Positions 45,681-57,569 of a stretch of DNA of 64,000 nucleotides are shown in pieces. Below the pieces are notes generated by a model. It had not been told where the DNA came from and ran no database searches. It was given only the letters and a program-made list of their open reading frames with translations. Made by a program: the position numbers and the translations under genes. The DNA comes from Haematobia irritans (lineage: Eukaryota; Arthropoda; Insecta; Diptera; Muscidae), in the NCBI RefSeq assembly GCF_050003625.1, contig NC_134400.1:54068066-54132065 (forward strand), read 5' to 3'. The stretch's first letter is position 1. Each line of letters starts with the position of its first letter.

Positions 45681-46673
45681 ATGCAATTGGAACAGTTCAG
45701 AGAAATACCCAAATCGGGTTTCAATTTTGATAATTGCAAAAGGCAAGACTTTTTAATGTTGGTCATTACAGATTTATAGAATTGGATTTCTCAACAGGAA
45801 TGCAGACCTTATTAGAGGCGGTTTCCAACCTCCCAAAACTGTGAAGACAGGTACAACTATCGTGGGTATCATATTTAAGGATGGTGTTATATTAGGAGCG
45901 GATACACGTGCAACTGAAGGACCAATTGTTTCGGACAAGAATTGTGCTAAAATTCATTATTTGGCCAAAAATATGTAGTAAGTGTATAAAAATTAAATTC
46001 TATATTACCGATGGATATTGATATATTTTACTGTGTCAGCTGTTGTGGTGCTGGTACCGCTGCCGATACCGAAATGACTACAGATATGATAGCATCTCAG
46101 TTGGAACTCCATCGTCTTAATACTGGCCGCCAGGTTCCTGTTGTTGCCGCAAATACTTTATTAAAACAAATGCTTTTCCGCTACCAAGGTCATATAAGTG
46201 CTGCATTAGTTTTGGGAGGGGTAGACAAAACCGGAGCATATATATACTCCATACATCCTCATGGATCAACTGACAAGTTGCCTTATGCTACCATGGGCTC
46301 GGGAAGCCTGGCGGCTATGTCTGTGTTTGAAGCCCGTTGGAAACCCGACATGTCTGAGGAAGATGGTAAAAAGCTTGTACGTGATGCTATTGCCGCCGGC
46401 GTTTTTAACGATTTGGGTTCTGGTTCAAATATTGATTTGTGCGTAATTCGCAAAGATTCCACAGAATATTTACGCAATTATGAATTGGCCAATAAGAAGG
46501 GGGAACGACAGGTACGTATTTTTCTAAATTCGGAAAACGCTTTGTTAATAACCTTGAATCTTCTACAGCTCGATTACTCCTTTAAGGAAGGCACTACTGC
46601 AGTATTGAGAACAGACATTAAAAAATTCGAAATAACTGAAGAAGTGCACTTGGTACCAATGGAAACTGCTTAA
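45681..46673 (+). CDS. Prosbeta2: Proteasome subunit beta type-2 (beta 7/PSMB7 family)
   Basis: Four exons: 45681-45742, 45798-45977, 46040-46511 and 46569-46673. This is the trypsin-like catalytic subunit of the 20S core. The propeptide ends at KTG and the mature chain starts with the catalytic threonine of TTIVG. Family blocks are [75 protein letters not shown] and [14 protein letters not shown]. The N terminus [21 protein letters not shown] supports the ATG chosen. The first intron (55 nt) runs from GCAAGA to CAACAG and must be a GC-AG intron to keep CKRNAD in frame. The third intron (57 nt) has no in-frame stop. An AATAAA signal lies near 46735. Confidence 0.95.
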
Positions 46674-47904
46674 TTAAAAACCTTATAGTAATTTAATTAC
46701 TTGAAATGCTATTTTCATCAATTCCCACTTTTCTAATAAATACTATGTAAACAAATTTACGTTAAAGATTAATTAAGGTATATGGCCAAGATTTAAATAC
46801 AAATAAATGAAATTACATAAAACTAAGTTAATACGATGCTAAGCTTAGACTCTGGAGTATACGACCAGTAGCCAATGCAATGGTCGAATAATATAAATTC
46901 AAAATTTGCAATACGTCTGTGTTCATCTAATGGATAGAACCATGGTTGTTCAGGCCAAAAGCATTTTGAAATTGGGCATTTAAAAATTTATCCATTTAAA
47001 ATATTAAATGCTTGGCTCAGTTTCATCTCAAAAGAATATGATTACATATTAACACTGGTCTATCGAACATGATAATTACTGTTATAGTAAGTGAAACTCA
47101 TTGGACACCTAAAATAAGTTCAAACAATTCTTATACGAGAAACGCAATTTGCTGTTTGTTACTTTTTTACACGTTTTGAGATTTTTATACCCGAAACCCC
47201 ACTACCTCAGCCTTTGTGGAATACTATATCAGAAAATACACCCGAAAGTTTAGGCGCATTGTGCGTTTTGATTTTTGTTACAAATTTTAAATAAGTCAGC
47301 CGAAAGTCATACTATTTGTTGTAAGATTTTGTTAAGTAAGGGCTCACAGCTATACGTAAAAAACCAAAATTGCTGTTAGCATCGTGTTTTATATTTGATA
47401 TGAATTTTTATATGGTTTTTTCTGCCACATTTTTACTAAAAAAAACGCCATTTTTTAACTTTTTTAAGCCGCCAACATCCAAACTACTTACCCGATTTGA
47501 AAATTTTCTGAGAATGAGTTGTAGATTTTCTTTAATTTGAGTAGTAGTAGGATCAAATAGGACAAAGAAGACGAAAGATATGCTCAAAATTGTAAGTGTA
47601 CCTCCAAAAATTAAAAAAGTTAAAAAATTTGTATATCGAAAACCAATCGACAGAAAATTTTTTAAAACTCATTTTCGTGTTTAGTAGGTCAAAATCAATG
47701 AGAAAAATTATGCTAGAACCAATTCACAAAACGACTGTTAGCTAGTGTAAGCATTGAATAAGCTTTCATATGATACCAAGTTTGTCTAGATTGGACAAAA
47801 AACAAAATAGATATATGAAGTTTTTATTGACACTTTGGAGGGCTATATCTCAAGACCCGGGTACTTCCCCGGGTATGGGTCACTTTGTTGGAATCAGCTC
47901 ACCG
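46674..47904. other. Intergenic, no gene seen
   Basis: 3' UTR of the proteasome gene, then AT-rich sequence with runs such as TTTTTATACCCGAAACCCCA (around 47183). No coding motif or known repeat end is recognised. Confidence 0.45.
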
Positions 47905-48960
47905 AATGACCATAAGCGTAGGAAGGCCTCTGGGGAGGGGGCTTAGACCCCCCAGAAAAATTTTAGCCCCCCCCAGAATTTGAAACTCTATTTATGATTT
48001 TCCATTTTTCAATAAATGTCAATAGTTTTTTTAATTTTTATAAAAATTAAACAAGTATATACAATCGCACAAATTTCCGCTAAAGACTTTCATGAACAAT
48101 CGAATTACTTGGGTTGTGGTAGCAGTTGCCGATGGCAATGTTTGAAGTCAGATATTTATAAAATAAAGCTGTGGTTGAACTTATGATTGATTTAGTTTAG
48201 TCAATTTAATTAAAAAAATAGTAATTGATATTAAAATTATTCTTTCATAAATTAATATCTTAATAATGCTGCGAAAAAGCGTTGCCAAAAAAGTAGTGAA
48301 AATGTTCTTTTTTGGTCTAGAAGTGGTGCAAAATTGGCGGAGAAGCAATGAATGTAATATGAGCTTGTCATAGGACAAATGTCCACCGTTTCAACAGCCG
48401 TTGCAATGAATTTGCATCACTTCTTAAGGTGAGATCCGAATTCGGTGTTTTGAATGTGAATTAAAAAATTTTTTCCCAAATAAATAATTTTTATATTGTT
48501 TTTATGATTTTTAATGCATTCTGACGCTTGTTTGAAACGTTTTTCCTGGAATAATTTCCAAAATTATCGATTTTTCTATAATGGATTTAGCAGTTTTGTG
48601 GCAAAATTTCAATAATTTGTACCAATTTATTTATTCCTACACAAAAAATTGCACATTAAAATATGAAAAAAAATTAAGTAAAAAAACTTCCTGTGTAGTT
48701 AAAATAATTGAGGACATTTGTGGAAGTACTTTTAAAGTTGTTCCTTTAGAACAACTCACAATTTTTTTGCTGGGAAAAGTGTGGAACTACTTTTAGTTGC
48801 TTTATTATAAATTGTTTGTCGAGTTATTTTGATGTCTAATTTTTTATTCAATTTTATGAAATAAAACATTAATTGAACCTATAAGTTCAGTCTATAAATT
48901 TTAGCTAGGGGGGCTATAGCCCCCCCCTAGGAAAATTGTCTAGCTACGCTAATGCGAATG
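47905..48960 (-). repeat. Dispersed ~1.1 kb repeat, copy 2 (inverted)
   Basis: The inverted counterpart of 20690-21870. At its left it carries AGGCCTCTGGGGAGG and a short block like the repeat heads (AAACAAGTATATAC, CGAATTACTTGGGTTG). At its right it has GAACCTATAAGTTCAG and CCTAGGAAAATTGTCTAGCT. Non-coding. Confidence 0.65.
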
Positions 48961-49020
48961 ACACAACATATATTAATTTTAAGTAATTCGGTGAGGGGCC
49001 CATAAACTGCAGTTGCTCCA

Positions 49021-49108
49021 TAAGAGAGAAGTTCACCAATGTGGTATCACAATGGACTGAATAGTCTAAGTGAGCCTGATACATCGGGCTGCCACCTAAC
49101 CTAACATA
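49021..49108 (+). mobile_element. SINE 3' fragment, copy 6
   Basis: Only the last ~85 bp of the SINE (AAGAGAGAAGTTCACCAATG to CACCTAACCTAAC). A MITE follows directly. Confidence 0.8.
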
Positions 49109-49110
49109 AT

Positions 49111-49330
49111 CAGTTATTCCGGACGATAGTGCTCGTGTCGAACATATCCCATATATTGTGTACACTATAAGTTAAATCCGAAGGCATAATCGATACTGCT
49201 TCATGTTTATGGGATCGATAACACATTTACCGATTATTTAGTCATCGCCGACAAGTCGTATTGATCCGACACACTGTAGGATTCTTTACAAACACCGACG
49301 TTCCGTCCGGAATAACTGATAGTCTGTAAA
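49111..49330. mobile_element. Short TIR element (MITE), copy 3 of 3, both ends
   Basis: The inverted repeats CAGTTATTCCGGACG (49111-49125) and CGTCCGGAATAACTG (49304-49318) define this copy, with a further AGTCTGTAAA outside the right repeat that also occurs at the ends of the other copies. About 210-220 bp, non-coding. Confidence 0.75.
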
Positions 49331-49759
49331 TCACATAAAGCGCATAATGGAAATCACTAAACTCGATTGTTTTGCAGAAAACTAAAATCATTGGATGCTA
49401 TATTCTTGAAAGATGTTGGCCGATGAAAAAATGACGAAGGAACCAACAAAGAAAAGTTTCCAGAAAACTTTCAAAGTGCAACCAATTAAAACAAAGTGCA
49501 ACAATTCCCATATCAAGAACTTCTGGATCAAAATTAGCATTACATCAATTTACATCCCGTTTTCAGTTTGTTATTTTGTGAATTCCTCTTGCTGGAATCT
49601 ATTCTAAGACGCAGGCTAGAAAGTTCCTCGATAGTAATTATTTCAAATTGCCAGTATATTAATTAATAATTAATAAATTAAAAGTTATGTGACACCAACA
49701 TTATGGATGAAATCGAATTATACATTTAAACATGTTTAAGATATTTAAAGTTGTATTGA

Positions 49760-50552
49760 CCCTGCCAACATTTTTTGAATTTGGGGGCGCTTCTGAGAAT
49801 CCCCACTACGTCGAAAACAGTCGTATACGATATCCAAAACTCCTCGGAAAAGCGAGGAGTTTTGGATATCGTAATAATTGCACTCATGCGATACAAAAAA
49901 GTATCGCATGAGTGCAATTATTAGGAGCCCTTCTGGATACATTTAGAAGGACGCCAATAAGAGCCCCTTCAAACAATCAGACAAAGTGCATTTTAAGATA
50001 GTTGTAAAAGAATCATTGTGGTCAAGTAAAACACTAAACAATCGTGTTTTACTTGACCATTTTTATGAAACATTTATAAATTCTCATAAATATAGCATTT
50101 ATACGACTATCACATCACATTTAACACATTTTTATGCATTAATAAGAGATTGATGTTGAGTTACAAGTTGTAAGTTAAATATTGTAGCGTCTATCAGCCA
50201 GTACTTTTATTCCCAATGGAGGCAGCGTGTCTGGAAAAATATTTGAAAAACTATCACTTTATTCCATTTGGAAAGTCAAAAAATTGTTCACCAATTTACT
50301 TTTCACAATTTTCAGCGTAATAACTATGTTTTCAGCACTTTATTTTCGTTTTCATTGAAATAAATTATAATAAGCCAGTTGCGCTTGGTGTTTCACAAAA
50401 TATAAAATGGCTCTTGTAACAATAGTGATGGCAAAATACTTTCATGCGAATAGTGATGGCAAAATACTATCACAGTTGGCGATTGTTGCAGTGTCACTTA
50501 CGAGTCTGTGGTAGCGATGAGGATGAAATGGAACATTGAAATGCTGGCAGGG
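49760..50552 (-). mobile_element. Family F element, copy 2, with both TIRs and twin hairpins
   Basis: The ends CCCTGCCAACATTTTTTGAA and AAATGCTGGCAGGG (inverted, imperfect) enclose 793 bp nested in an E element. Inside, at 49826-49923, are two adjacent perfect hairpins with stems of 21 and 23 bp. The remainder matches the reverse complement of 43645-44045. Non-coding. Confidence 0.72.
49826..49923. repeat. Two abutting perfect hairpins
   Basis: Hairpin 1: arms 49826-49846 and 49853-49873 (21 bp, 6-base loop). Hairpin 2: arms 49872-49894 and 49901-49923 (23 bp, loop AAAAAA). The arms share two bases at the join. The outer arm of hairpin 2 equals the end motif of the F element (AATTGCACTCATGCGAT). 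Confidence 0.9.
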
Positions 50553-51038
50553 AAACAATAAAAAAAATATTCGCAACAATATTAATTTTTAATTTGTCTC
50601 ACATTGACAACTGTTTGAAAAATTCTTGAGTAGGGATGCATTTCAATTTGAGGATTACAATTGAGAAATTATTGTTGATGTGTTGAATTTTTCTGTTGAG
50701 GTTAATGTCTATTTTTGTTGAGAACGTGATTTTCTCAACTTGAATATTACCCTTATTCGTTGAAAAATTATTGAATTTTATTATTTTTCAAACCTTTGTG
50801 TTTATTGGGCTGTGTTTATTGGGTGTTATCTCAAAACATTAATCTGGCAACCATGGTCACCAAAAAAAATGACATGACAATATATAAACAATTCCAAATG
50901 TCTTTTTTTGTAATACATTTGTAAAACAGCAGTTAGGACACGTCAGATTAAAGAAGATTTACAATATTTTATTGACAATAGTTATTTCTCGTCGTAAAAA
51001 TTATATTTACTAACATACGTCGCATTGTTGTGTACGTT

Positions 51039-53750
51039 ATGACTAGTTTTATAAAAATAGTGCTCCTCGTGAGCTGCATCTCTTTGGTCACATCATTGCC
51101 AGTGACCAAAAACAAAAAAGACGAGGTAACTTTCAAATATAAAATAATTGCGTACAAATAAGGTTTTTAGTATAGAATAAGAATGCGGGTTTGGTGTGGA
51201 GTAACAATTTCCATATTTATATGCCGTTTTTGGCATGATGTGTCCAATATAAAATCAAATTTCTCGATTCCATTTTTCAGAAAAAGGAAGACAAACCCGC
51301 TGAAGCAGCAACTCCAGATGTAGAAACTGCTTTAGAGTATGAACGCTATTTAAAGGAAGTTGTAGAGGCTTTAGAAAGCGATCCAGATTTTAGAAAGAAG
51401 CTAGATAAAGCTCCCGAAGCTGATATACGAGTATGTACTAAACAGGCATACTATATGCTTGTACGCGTATGTATATGTAAGTACGTGTTTAATTATTTTT
51501 TATTATAGAGCGGAAAAATTGCACAAGAGTTGGATTATGTGAATCACCATGTACGTACCAAGTTGGACGAAATTAAACGTCGTGAGCTTGAACGTCTAAG
51601 AAGTTTGGCTAACAAAGAATTTGAATTAAGTAACGATATTGACCGTGATCATCTGAAAGTGTCCCAACATTTAGATCATGGAAATCAACACACATTTGAG
51701 ATTGAGGATTTACGAAAATTAATTAAGAAAACCTCTGAAGATTTGGCCGAAGCAGATAGGAAACGACGACAGGAATTCAAGGAGTATGAAATGCAAAAAG
51801 AATTCGAAAAGGAAATGATAAAAAAGGAATTGAACGAAGAACAACGGAAGAAATTTGAAGAAGAGCAAAAACAATTAGAAGAGAAACATAAGAAACATGA
51901 AAAGGTCCACCATCCCGGCAATAAAGCTCAATTGGAGGAAGTGTGGGAGGAACAAGACCATATGGACAAACAGGATTTTGATCCCCACACATTCTTCATG
52001 ATACACGGTATGTTATATAATTTATAATATGAGAACGGTTAAAGTTACACAATATTTTGTTATTGCACATTCAAAAAAATTTTTTTTAATATTGTCTTCG
52101 TAAAAATAAGATGTTTGCTTAAAAAAGCAAGACACGGGGAAAACGACCATATATGTTTATAACTACCTACTAGTGGAAATTGATACATCCTTTATTGACA
52201 CTCTTTTGGGCAAATGTTTAAATTAATCGAACTTTATTTTTTAAAGCACCTCAAATCGTTTATTGTCATTTGAAAAAATTGACGAATCAGGTTTTGATGG
52301 TAATAAAATTTTAATTACTAGATTGAAAGATAGGTTTTGGAATGAATGGGAACTGTGTAGTCGAACTCGACGTTTGATAATCTTCAATTGACTTTTGATG
52401 TTGCCCCAAATCAACAAATCGGCTATGATATTGAAAAAAATACAATTTTAAATCGTTAATGTGATATAATTTTTTTATGGCTACTTTGAAAATGCGTGTT
52501 TATTTTAAAATTCCTACTATCCTATCCTATCCTATCTGCATTATATTGCTCATAAAAGCAATACCTAAGAACAGATACACATGATCAGGACCAGTACAAT
52601 ATTAACAAAAATCATTTGACCAGGATAGAAAGTGGTCGACTATTTTTGGAAGGGAATTGTTATTATCTCTTGTTGATATAATAGAAGAAACGTTCATTTG
52701 TGCCCAATAAGTAAAAAAATCAAGAATTTGTATTACGATTAATATTTAAATAAATAACATTTAATTGTAGATGTCGATGGGAATGGATTTTGGGATGAAA
52801 CAGAAGTTAAAGCATTATTTATAAAGGAACTGGATAAAGTATACAAGTCAGGATTACCGGAAGATGATATGCGCGAGCGTGCAGAAGAAATGGAGCGCAT
52901 GCGAGAACATGTTTTCCAAGAGACCGACACCAACCGTGATGGTTTGATCAGTTTCCAAGAATTTTTAGAACAAACGAAACGAGATGAGTTCAATCGTGAC
53001 CCTGAATGGCACACGCTAGAAGAACAACCTCAGTACACGCACGAAGAGTATTTAGAGTTTGAACGTCGGCGAAAGGAAGAAGTTGATCGTATGATAGCCC
53101 AAGGTTTGGTAAGTGTTAAGCTCGATTCATATAGAAGCCAGTGTAATAAATATTTATTTGCTCAGCTACCGCCACATCCTAACATGCCGCAAGGATATTA
53201 CCCTGATCCTAATGTTCAACAACATCCAGCTTATCAACAAGGTCAACAAATGCACTATCAAAATGCACAACAACAACATATGCAATACCAACAACCTCAG
53301 TACCAAGGACAACAACAACCTCAGTACCAAGGCCAACAACCTCAGTACCAAGGCCAACAACAACCTCAGTACCAAGCCCCACAACCTCAGTTCCAAGCCC
53401 AACAACAACAACCGCAGTACCAAGCCCAACAGACGCAGTACCAGGCACAACAACAACCACAGCACCAAGGACACCAACAAGCACAGTATCAACAACAACA
53501 GAACCAACCGCAACAGAATGATCCGGCATCGCATACCCAACAGCAACCAATAGTGAACAATATCCAACCCCAACCAGTGGTTAACAATATGCAACAACAA
53601 AATAAATATCCTCAACAACCAAACGTAAACAATAACTTTCCGCAACAACAGCCCAATTCACCTGTTCAACAACAGCATAACAATATTCCTGTTCAACAGC
53701 AGCAACAACAAAAACCCGCGGCTCAACAACATGCCCAACCCACTCATTAA
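51039..53750 (+). CDS. NUCB1: Nucleobindin (NUCB1/NUCB2 orthologue)
   Basis: Five exons: 51039-51125, 51281-51430, 51509-52007, 52771-53108 and 53166-53750; 1659 nt, 552 residues. A Golgi/secretory calcium-binding protein. Residues 1-19 form a signal peptide (FIKIVLLVSCISLVTS). The N-terminal region (EYERYLKEVVEALESDPDF, ELDYVNHHVRTKLDEIKR) is the conserved nesfatin-like part. It is followed by a basic stretch, a long acidic coiled coil (EFEKEMIKKELNEEQRKKFEEEQKQ), two EF-hand loops (DVDGNGFWDETE and DTNRDGLISFQE) and a glutamine-rich tail of PQYQGQQ-type repeats. The Q-rich tail is longer than in vertebrate proteins. The last intron is 57 nt with no stop in frame, so retention would add 19 residues. 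Confidence 0.95.
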
Positions 53751-54184
53751 TTAAGGCGAATTTTTCAATCTTAGCCCACAGTCTTTTTTACCATGTGTAA
53801 AAACTGGGGTTTTTTATTCATCAATAATCATGCGAATTAGTTCTAACATTCCCACATTTCGACGATCTGACTCATTATTAAATCTATGCATTTTCAAACA
53901 CAAACATTCAATGTTATATTTTCTCAATTGTCTTGTAAAATATTTTGTTTAGTTGGAATTAACTTCTGACATTGTATAAAATACTAAGTACGATTTTTGT
54001 ATTACAAATTTTGTTTTGTATTAAAAGTTATGAACTACAATGCTACGAATATAATCTTGTTAATTATTTTCAATTTCCACTTTGTTACTGGGAACCTAAA
54101 GAACTTGTCAATAAGGTAGAATTCCTATTTCATAATAATGAGGTAGGTATGACGTTAACAGTGATAAACAATATCAGCCAAATG
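53751..54184. other. NUCB1 3' flank
   Basis: AT-rich 3' UTR and intergenic sequence. No gene recognised. Confidence 0.4.
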
Positions 54185-54930
54185 GCCACCACAAAGCCAA
54201 AGCGTATGGCTTTGAGAGTACGACGACAGCTTTGCACTCCATTTCAATCAGCCCAAGCCGTATCACAGGACGGTTCTCGTGGCGGTTGACCTATCGAAGG
54301 CATTCGATACGGTCAACCATTCCACACTATTCGAGGACATCGAGAATACGTCCCTACCGGCAGGAACCAATCGTTGGGTTCTAAATTATCTGTGCGGATG
54401 CCAGTCGTACGTGGAATTCAGGGACAAGAAATCAAAACCCGTAGAGTTAAACAGTGAGTTCCGCAAGGTGGGTGATATCTCCGGCACTGTTTAATCTCTA
54501 CCTGTCCTCGTCGAGATTGTATCATATGCCGACGATTGTACAATCATGGCATCCGGCCCATTGTTGATGATATATGCGATCGATTGTACGTCTACCTCGC
54601 TAATCTTACCATTTATTTCACTGCAAGAAATTTGAGGATATCTCCAACCAAATCCTCTGCCACACTATTCACTACATGGACGGCGGAAGTACACAGGCAG
54701 TCGACGGCGAAATAATTCCGACCACAAATTACCCCAGGATTCTCGGTGTCACACTCGACAGCCACTTTAACTCGTCCGCCCATGCCACTGCAATTTGTGA
54801 TAAGCTCCGCGGTAGAAACAAGGTCCTCAAGTCGCTTGCCGGCACACAAAGAAACCTTGAGGACTACATATAAGGCAATTGGCCGGTCAGTGGTAAACGA
54901 TGCAGCGCCAGTGTGAACACCTAAAACGAA
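54185..54930 (+). pseudogene. LINE D-family fragment
   Basis: The plus strand reads the reverse transcriptase of the LINE D family in several frames: FESTTTALHSIS, VDLSKAFDTVNHSTLFEDIENTSLPAG, YADDCTIMAS, IIPTTNYPRILGVTLDSHFNSS. It has frameshifts and a deletion, and lacks the endonuclease. It extends further 3' than LINE D itself. The gypsy element begins at 54934, immediately after it. Confidence 0.85.
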
Positions 54931-54933
54931 CGA

Positions 54934-57553
54934 TGTAACGGATCGCTTGCATTTAGTTACACAATGGTCAGTGACACCGCAATAGTCAAACTATCGCATT
55001 TAGTTATGCGTCGTGATTATCCGATCAGCTTCAAAACGATCTGGCAACTCAACTAAAAATGTCCACCAACACATACAAACATTGTTGTCACACACATTCG
55101 AAAAAGAAAACGGCAGAAAAAAATTATTATTGGCAGTTGCATTGGTGATAGCAAAAAAACCCAAGATAGAATGTTCGAGATTTTTTTTTCTTTCTGGAAA
55201 AAAAAACGGTACTCTGTCTCGAAGACAGCAAAAAACGAAAAAATTTAAGGAATGGATATTCACGTGTGGAACATTGTAATAACAAGACGGAAACCTGTTA
55301 TCAGAAAAGAAGTTTTTTTTGAGACTTGCAAAAAAACTTTTGCAGAGTCCGCCGGTGTGATAAAACCAATATTGTCGTCAATAGTTATAACTGGACATGT
55401 CTATATAATAAGAAACAAAAATGAATTCTTTTTTTTTTTAAAGAAAATAATATCCAGAAGTACTAATGTTATATTGAAAGAAAACACTTGTAAGATTCAC
55501 ACAAGTCTTTTGGGAAGTTGAACTGAAATAGATTGAAGTGATTCAAAAAAAAAGAAAAAGAAAAACTCTATAAAATTTCTCAAAAAAAAAAATAAAATAA
55601 AATAAAAAATTAAGAAAGTGTTATCCCAATTGAACATGGTGTTTAACAAAATAGTACGAGATTGGTTAAAAGAAAGGTCGTGTTAATCCCACTTGAAAAA
55701 TTGAATTGAACTTTCAAGTAACCCCAAACGCTTCAAGGAAATCCGACAAATCATTTTAAATGTGCGCTTTAAACTGTGCATTTGAGACATTAGCGTTGTG
55801 GCAGAACGTCAACTTTTTGGTGCACCGCAAATTCCAGCGGCACCCCTGGTAACAGTTTATTATCAATTAGCAATTCTTGACCACTGTGGCAGAACGTCAA
55901 CTTTTCAGTGGATCATGTGTTCCAGCGGCACAACTGACAACATAGGCCCAGCAGCTCAAATACCACTACAATGAATGATTAGGCCAGAGATAGTCAACAA
56001 CCATACGACATTTCGCAACCTCACCTACACTACAAAAAAGAAAGCAGAGACAACACCATCGCGGGAAAATCTGGTGATGTATACCACAAAGAAAAACCAA
56101 AGCTGTCCTATCATCTCGATCTTGTAGTTATTTACTTTCCACCCAATCTGTATTTATATAGCTCTATCCATTAGTTGCTATCTTAGAAAAATTATGGCTG
56201 TCTAAGTTTTAATGTCAGTCAACCTCTTTAGAAAACATATAATTTCTTTCCCCAACCCCAATAACGAGCTCGTCATTAGGCAGGGTAAAATAAAATAAAG
56301 AAAGAAATTGGTTCAATCAGCGTTGTTGACCAGTTCAAAAAAACAAAGATAGTTTGCTTCATGCTATAATTTTTCTACCCAATTCTTTGTTTTGACCAGA
56401 CCGAAATCTAGATTTTTTTTGTATCATGTTACAATTTTTCCACAAGAAAAAAAAAGAACAATTTTTTTTCATGACATAATTTTTCGACACAAATTTGATA
56501 TTTTGATGCTTCATACCTTGGAATAATACAATTAAATATTTGCTTGAGAATTAAATATTGAACATTTCTTGGACTAACTGATATTCAAATTCAGTAGATG
56601 TCGGACAGGTTATTATTCCAATCATATATTTGTTACTGAATTATTGTCATTATCCAATAAGCCCTTATGTACTTCTAAGTAGAATTAATTACTTTAAGTA
56701 CCAAATTTCATTATCTTGTTTTTTTGATAAAGTGAATTTATAACCCGAATGTACACTCAAGTGCATTTACATGTATTATTGGCATTCTAATAGATTCAAT
56801 CGTAGTTACACAAGTCTAGAAAGACTTGCTACATTTTTAAATTAATTTTTAAAATTCTTAAATGTATTTGAATGCACTTGGGTATTCTTAGAGAATAGTC
56901 ACTAATGTGAATGCAGTTCAGATCTAAATTCAATTAACATCATTTATGAGTTCCTTTTCATTTCTCAACTTAACTCTAACTAAGCTAAGATCTTTTCATT
57001 TATACCTTTTAATTTCAACTCTTTGAATATATCGTCTATACGTATGATACCCATAGATTTAAGATCGGAAGACTGTATATAATATTTACCCGAAATATAC
57101 AAGATGAATTTTTGTGACTTTGAAATGAATCTCTAAATCTATCTTCTCTCTGAGGGATGCTAAGTGCGATGGGTTCATAGATTGTAGTGTGGTCAAAAGG
57201 GACAGATAGAAAGGTTTGCACTAATCTGTCACAGGCGATGGGTGGGATATATGTGCAGCAACGACAGCAACATCTTGTCGTTGAACAGGGCTAAATTTTG
57301 AGGTCAAAGAGCAATGATTTAAACCAAAGGTGAGTGTAAAGTGGAATCATTAATATTTTTATTTCTAATCAATGGCATGGAGAAATATTTTTATATGCTA
57401 CGCGTTAGGAAACCTGGGTCAAGAACCAGACTATCCGTCAGAGCTTGTCCGGGAACTATATCACACCATGCCAGATTGACTCCAACGGTTTTTATTCCTA
57501 CAAATTGAATTTTAATATTTTTGCTTCCTTGTGGAACTAGCCAGCGCGTAACA
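54934..57553 (+). repeat. 5' LTR, about 2.6 kb
   Basis: It begins TGTAACGGATCGC and ends CGCGTAACA, a near-inverted pair (TGT.ACG / CGT.ACA), four bases before the primer-binding site. The start is confirmed by the identical 3' LTR start at 63714. A ~50 bp segment (TGTGGCAGAACGTCAACTTT) repeats 88 bp apart at 55797 and 55885. The right boundary rests only on the end motif and primer site, since the end of the 3' LTR lies outside the window. Confidence 0.8.
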
Positions 57554-57557
57554 TATA

Positions 57558-57569
57558 TGGCGCCCAACG
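57558..57569 (+). promoter_or_regulatory. Primer-binding site, tRNA-Lys
   Basis: TGGCGCCCAACG matches the reverse complement of the 3' end of insect tRNA-Lys (CCA plus acceptor stem) for 12 bases, after which it diverges. It lies 4 bases after the LTR end, a normal position for priming minus-strand DNA synthesis. Confidence 0.8.

Larger units (their letters stand above)
49340..50823 (+). mobile_element. Family E element, copy 5, split by a family F element
   Basis: The left piece (49340-49759) matches the interior of copy 2 (ATTGTTTTGCAGAAAACTAA onward). The right piece (50553-50823) ends TTTGTGTTTATTGGGC then TGTGTTTATTGGG, a doubled terminal motif. The F element at 49760-50552 interrupts it. 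Confidence 0.7.

Noticed and set aside
53113..53650. Long open frames on both strands over the NUCB1 Q-rich exon
   Set aside because: They are shadows of the CAA/CAG-rich repeats; the nucleobindin frame is the conserved one.
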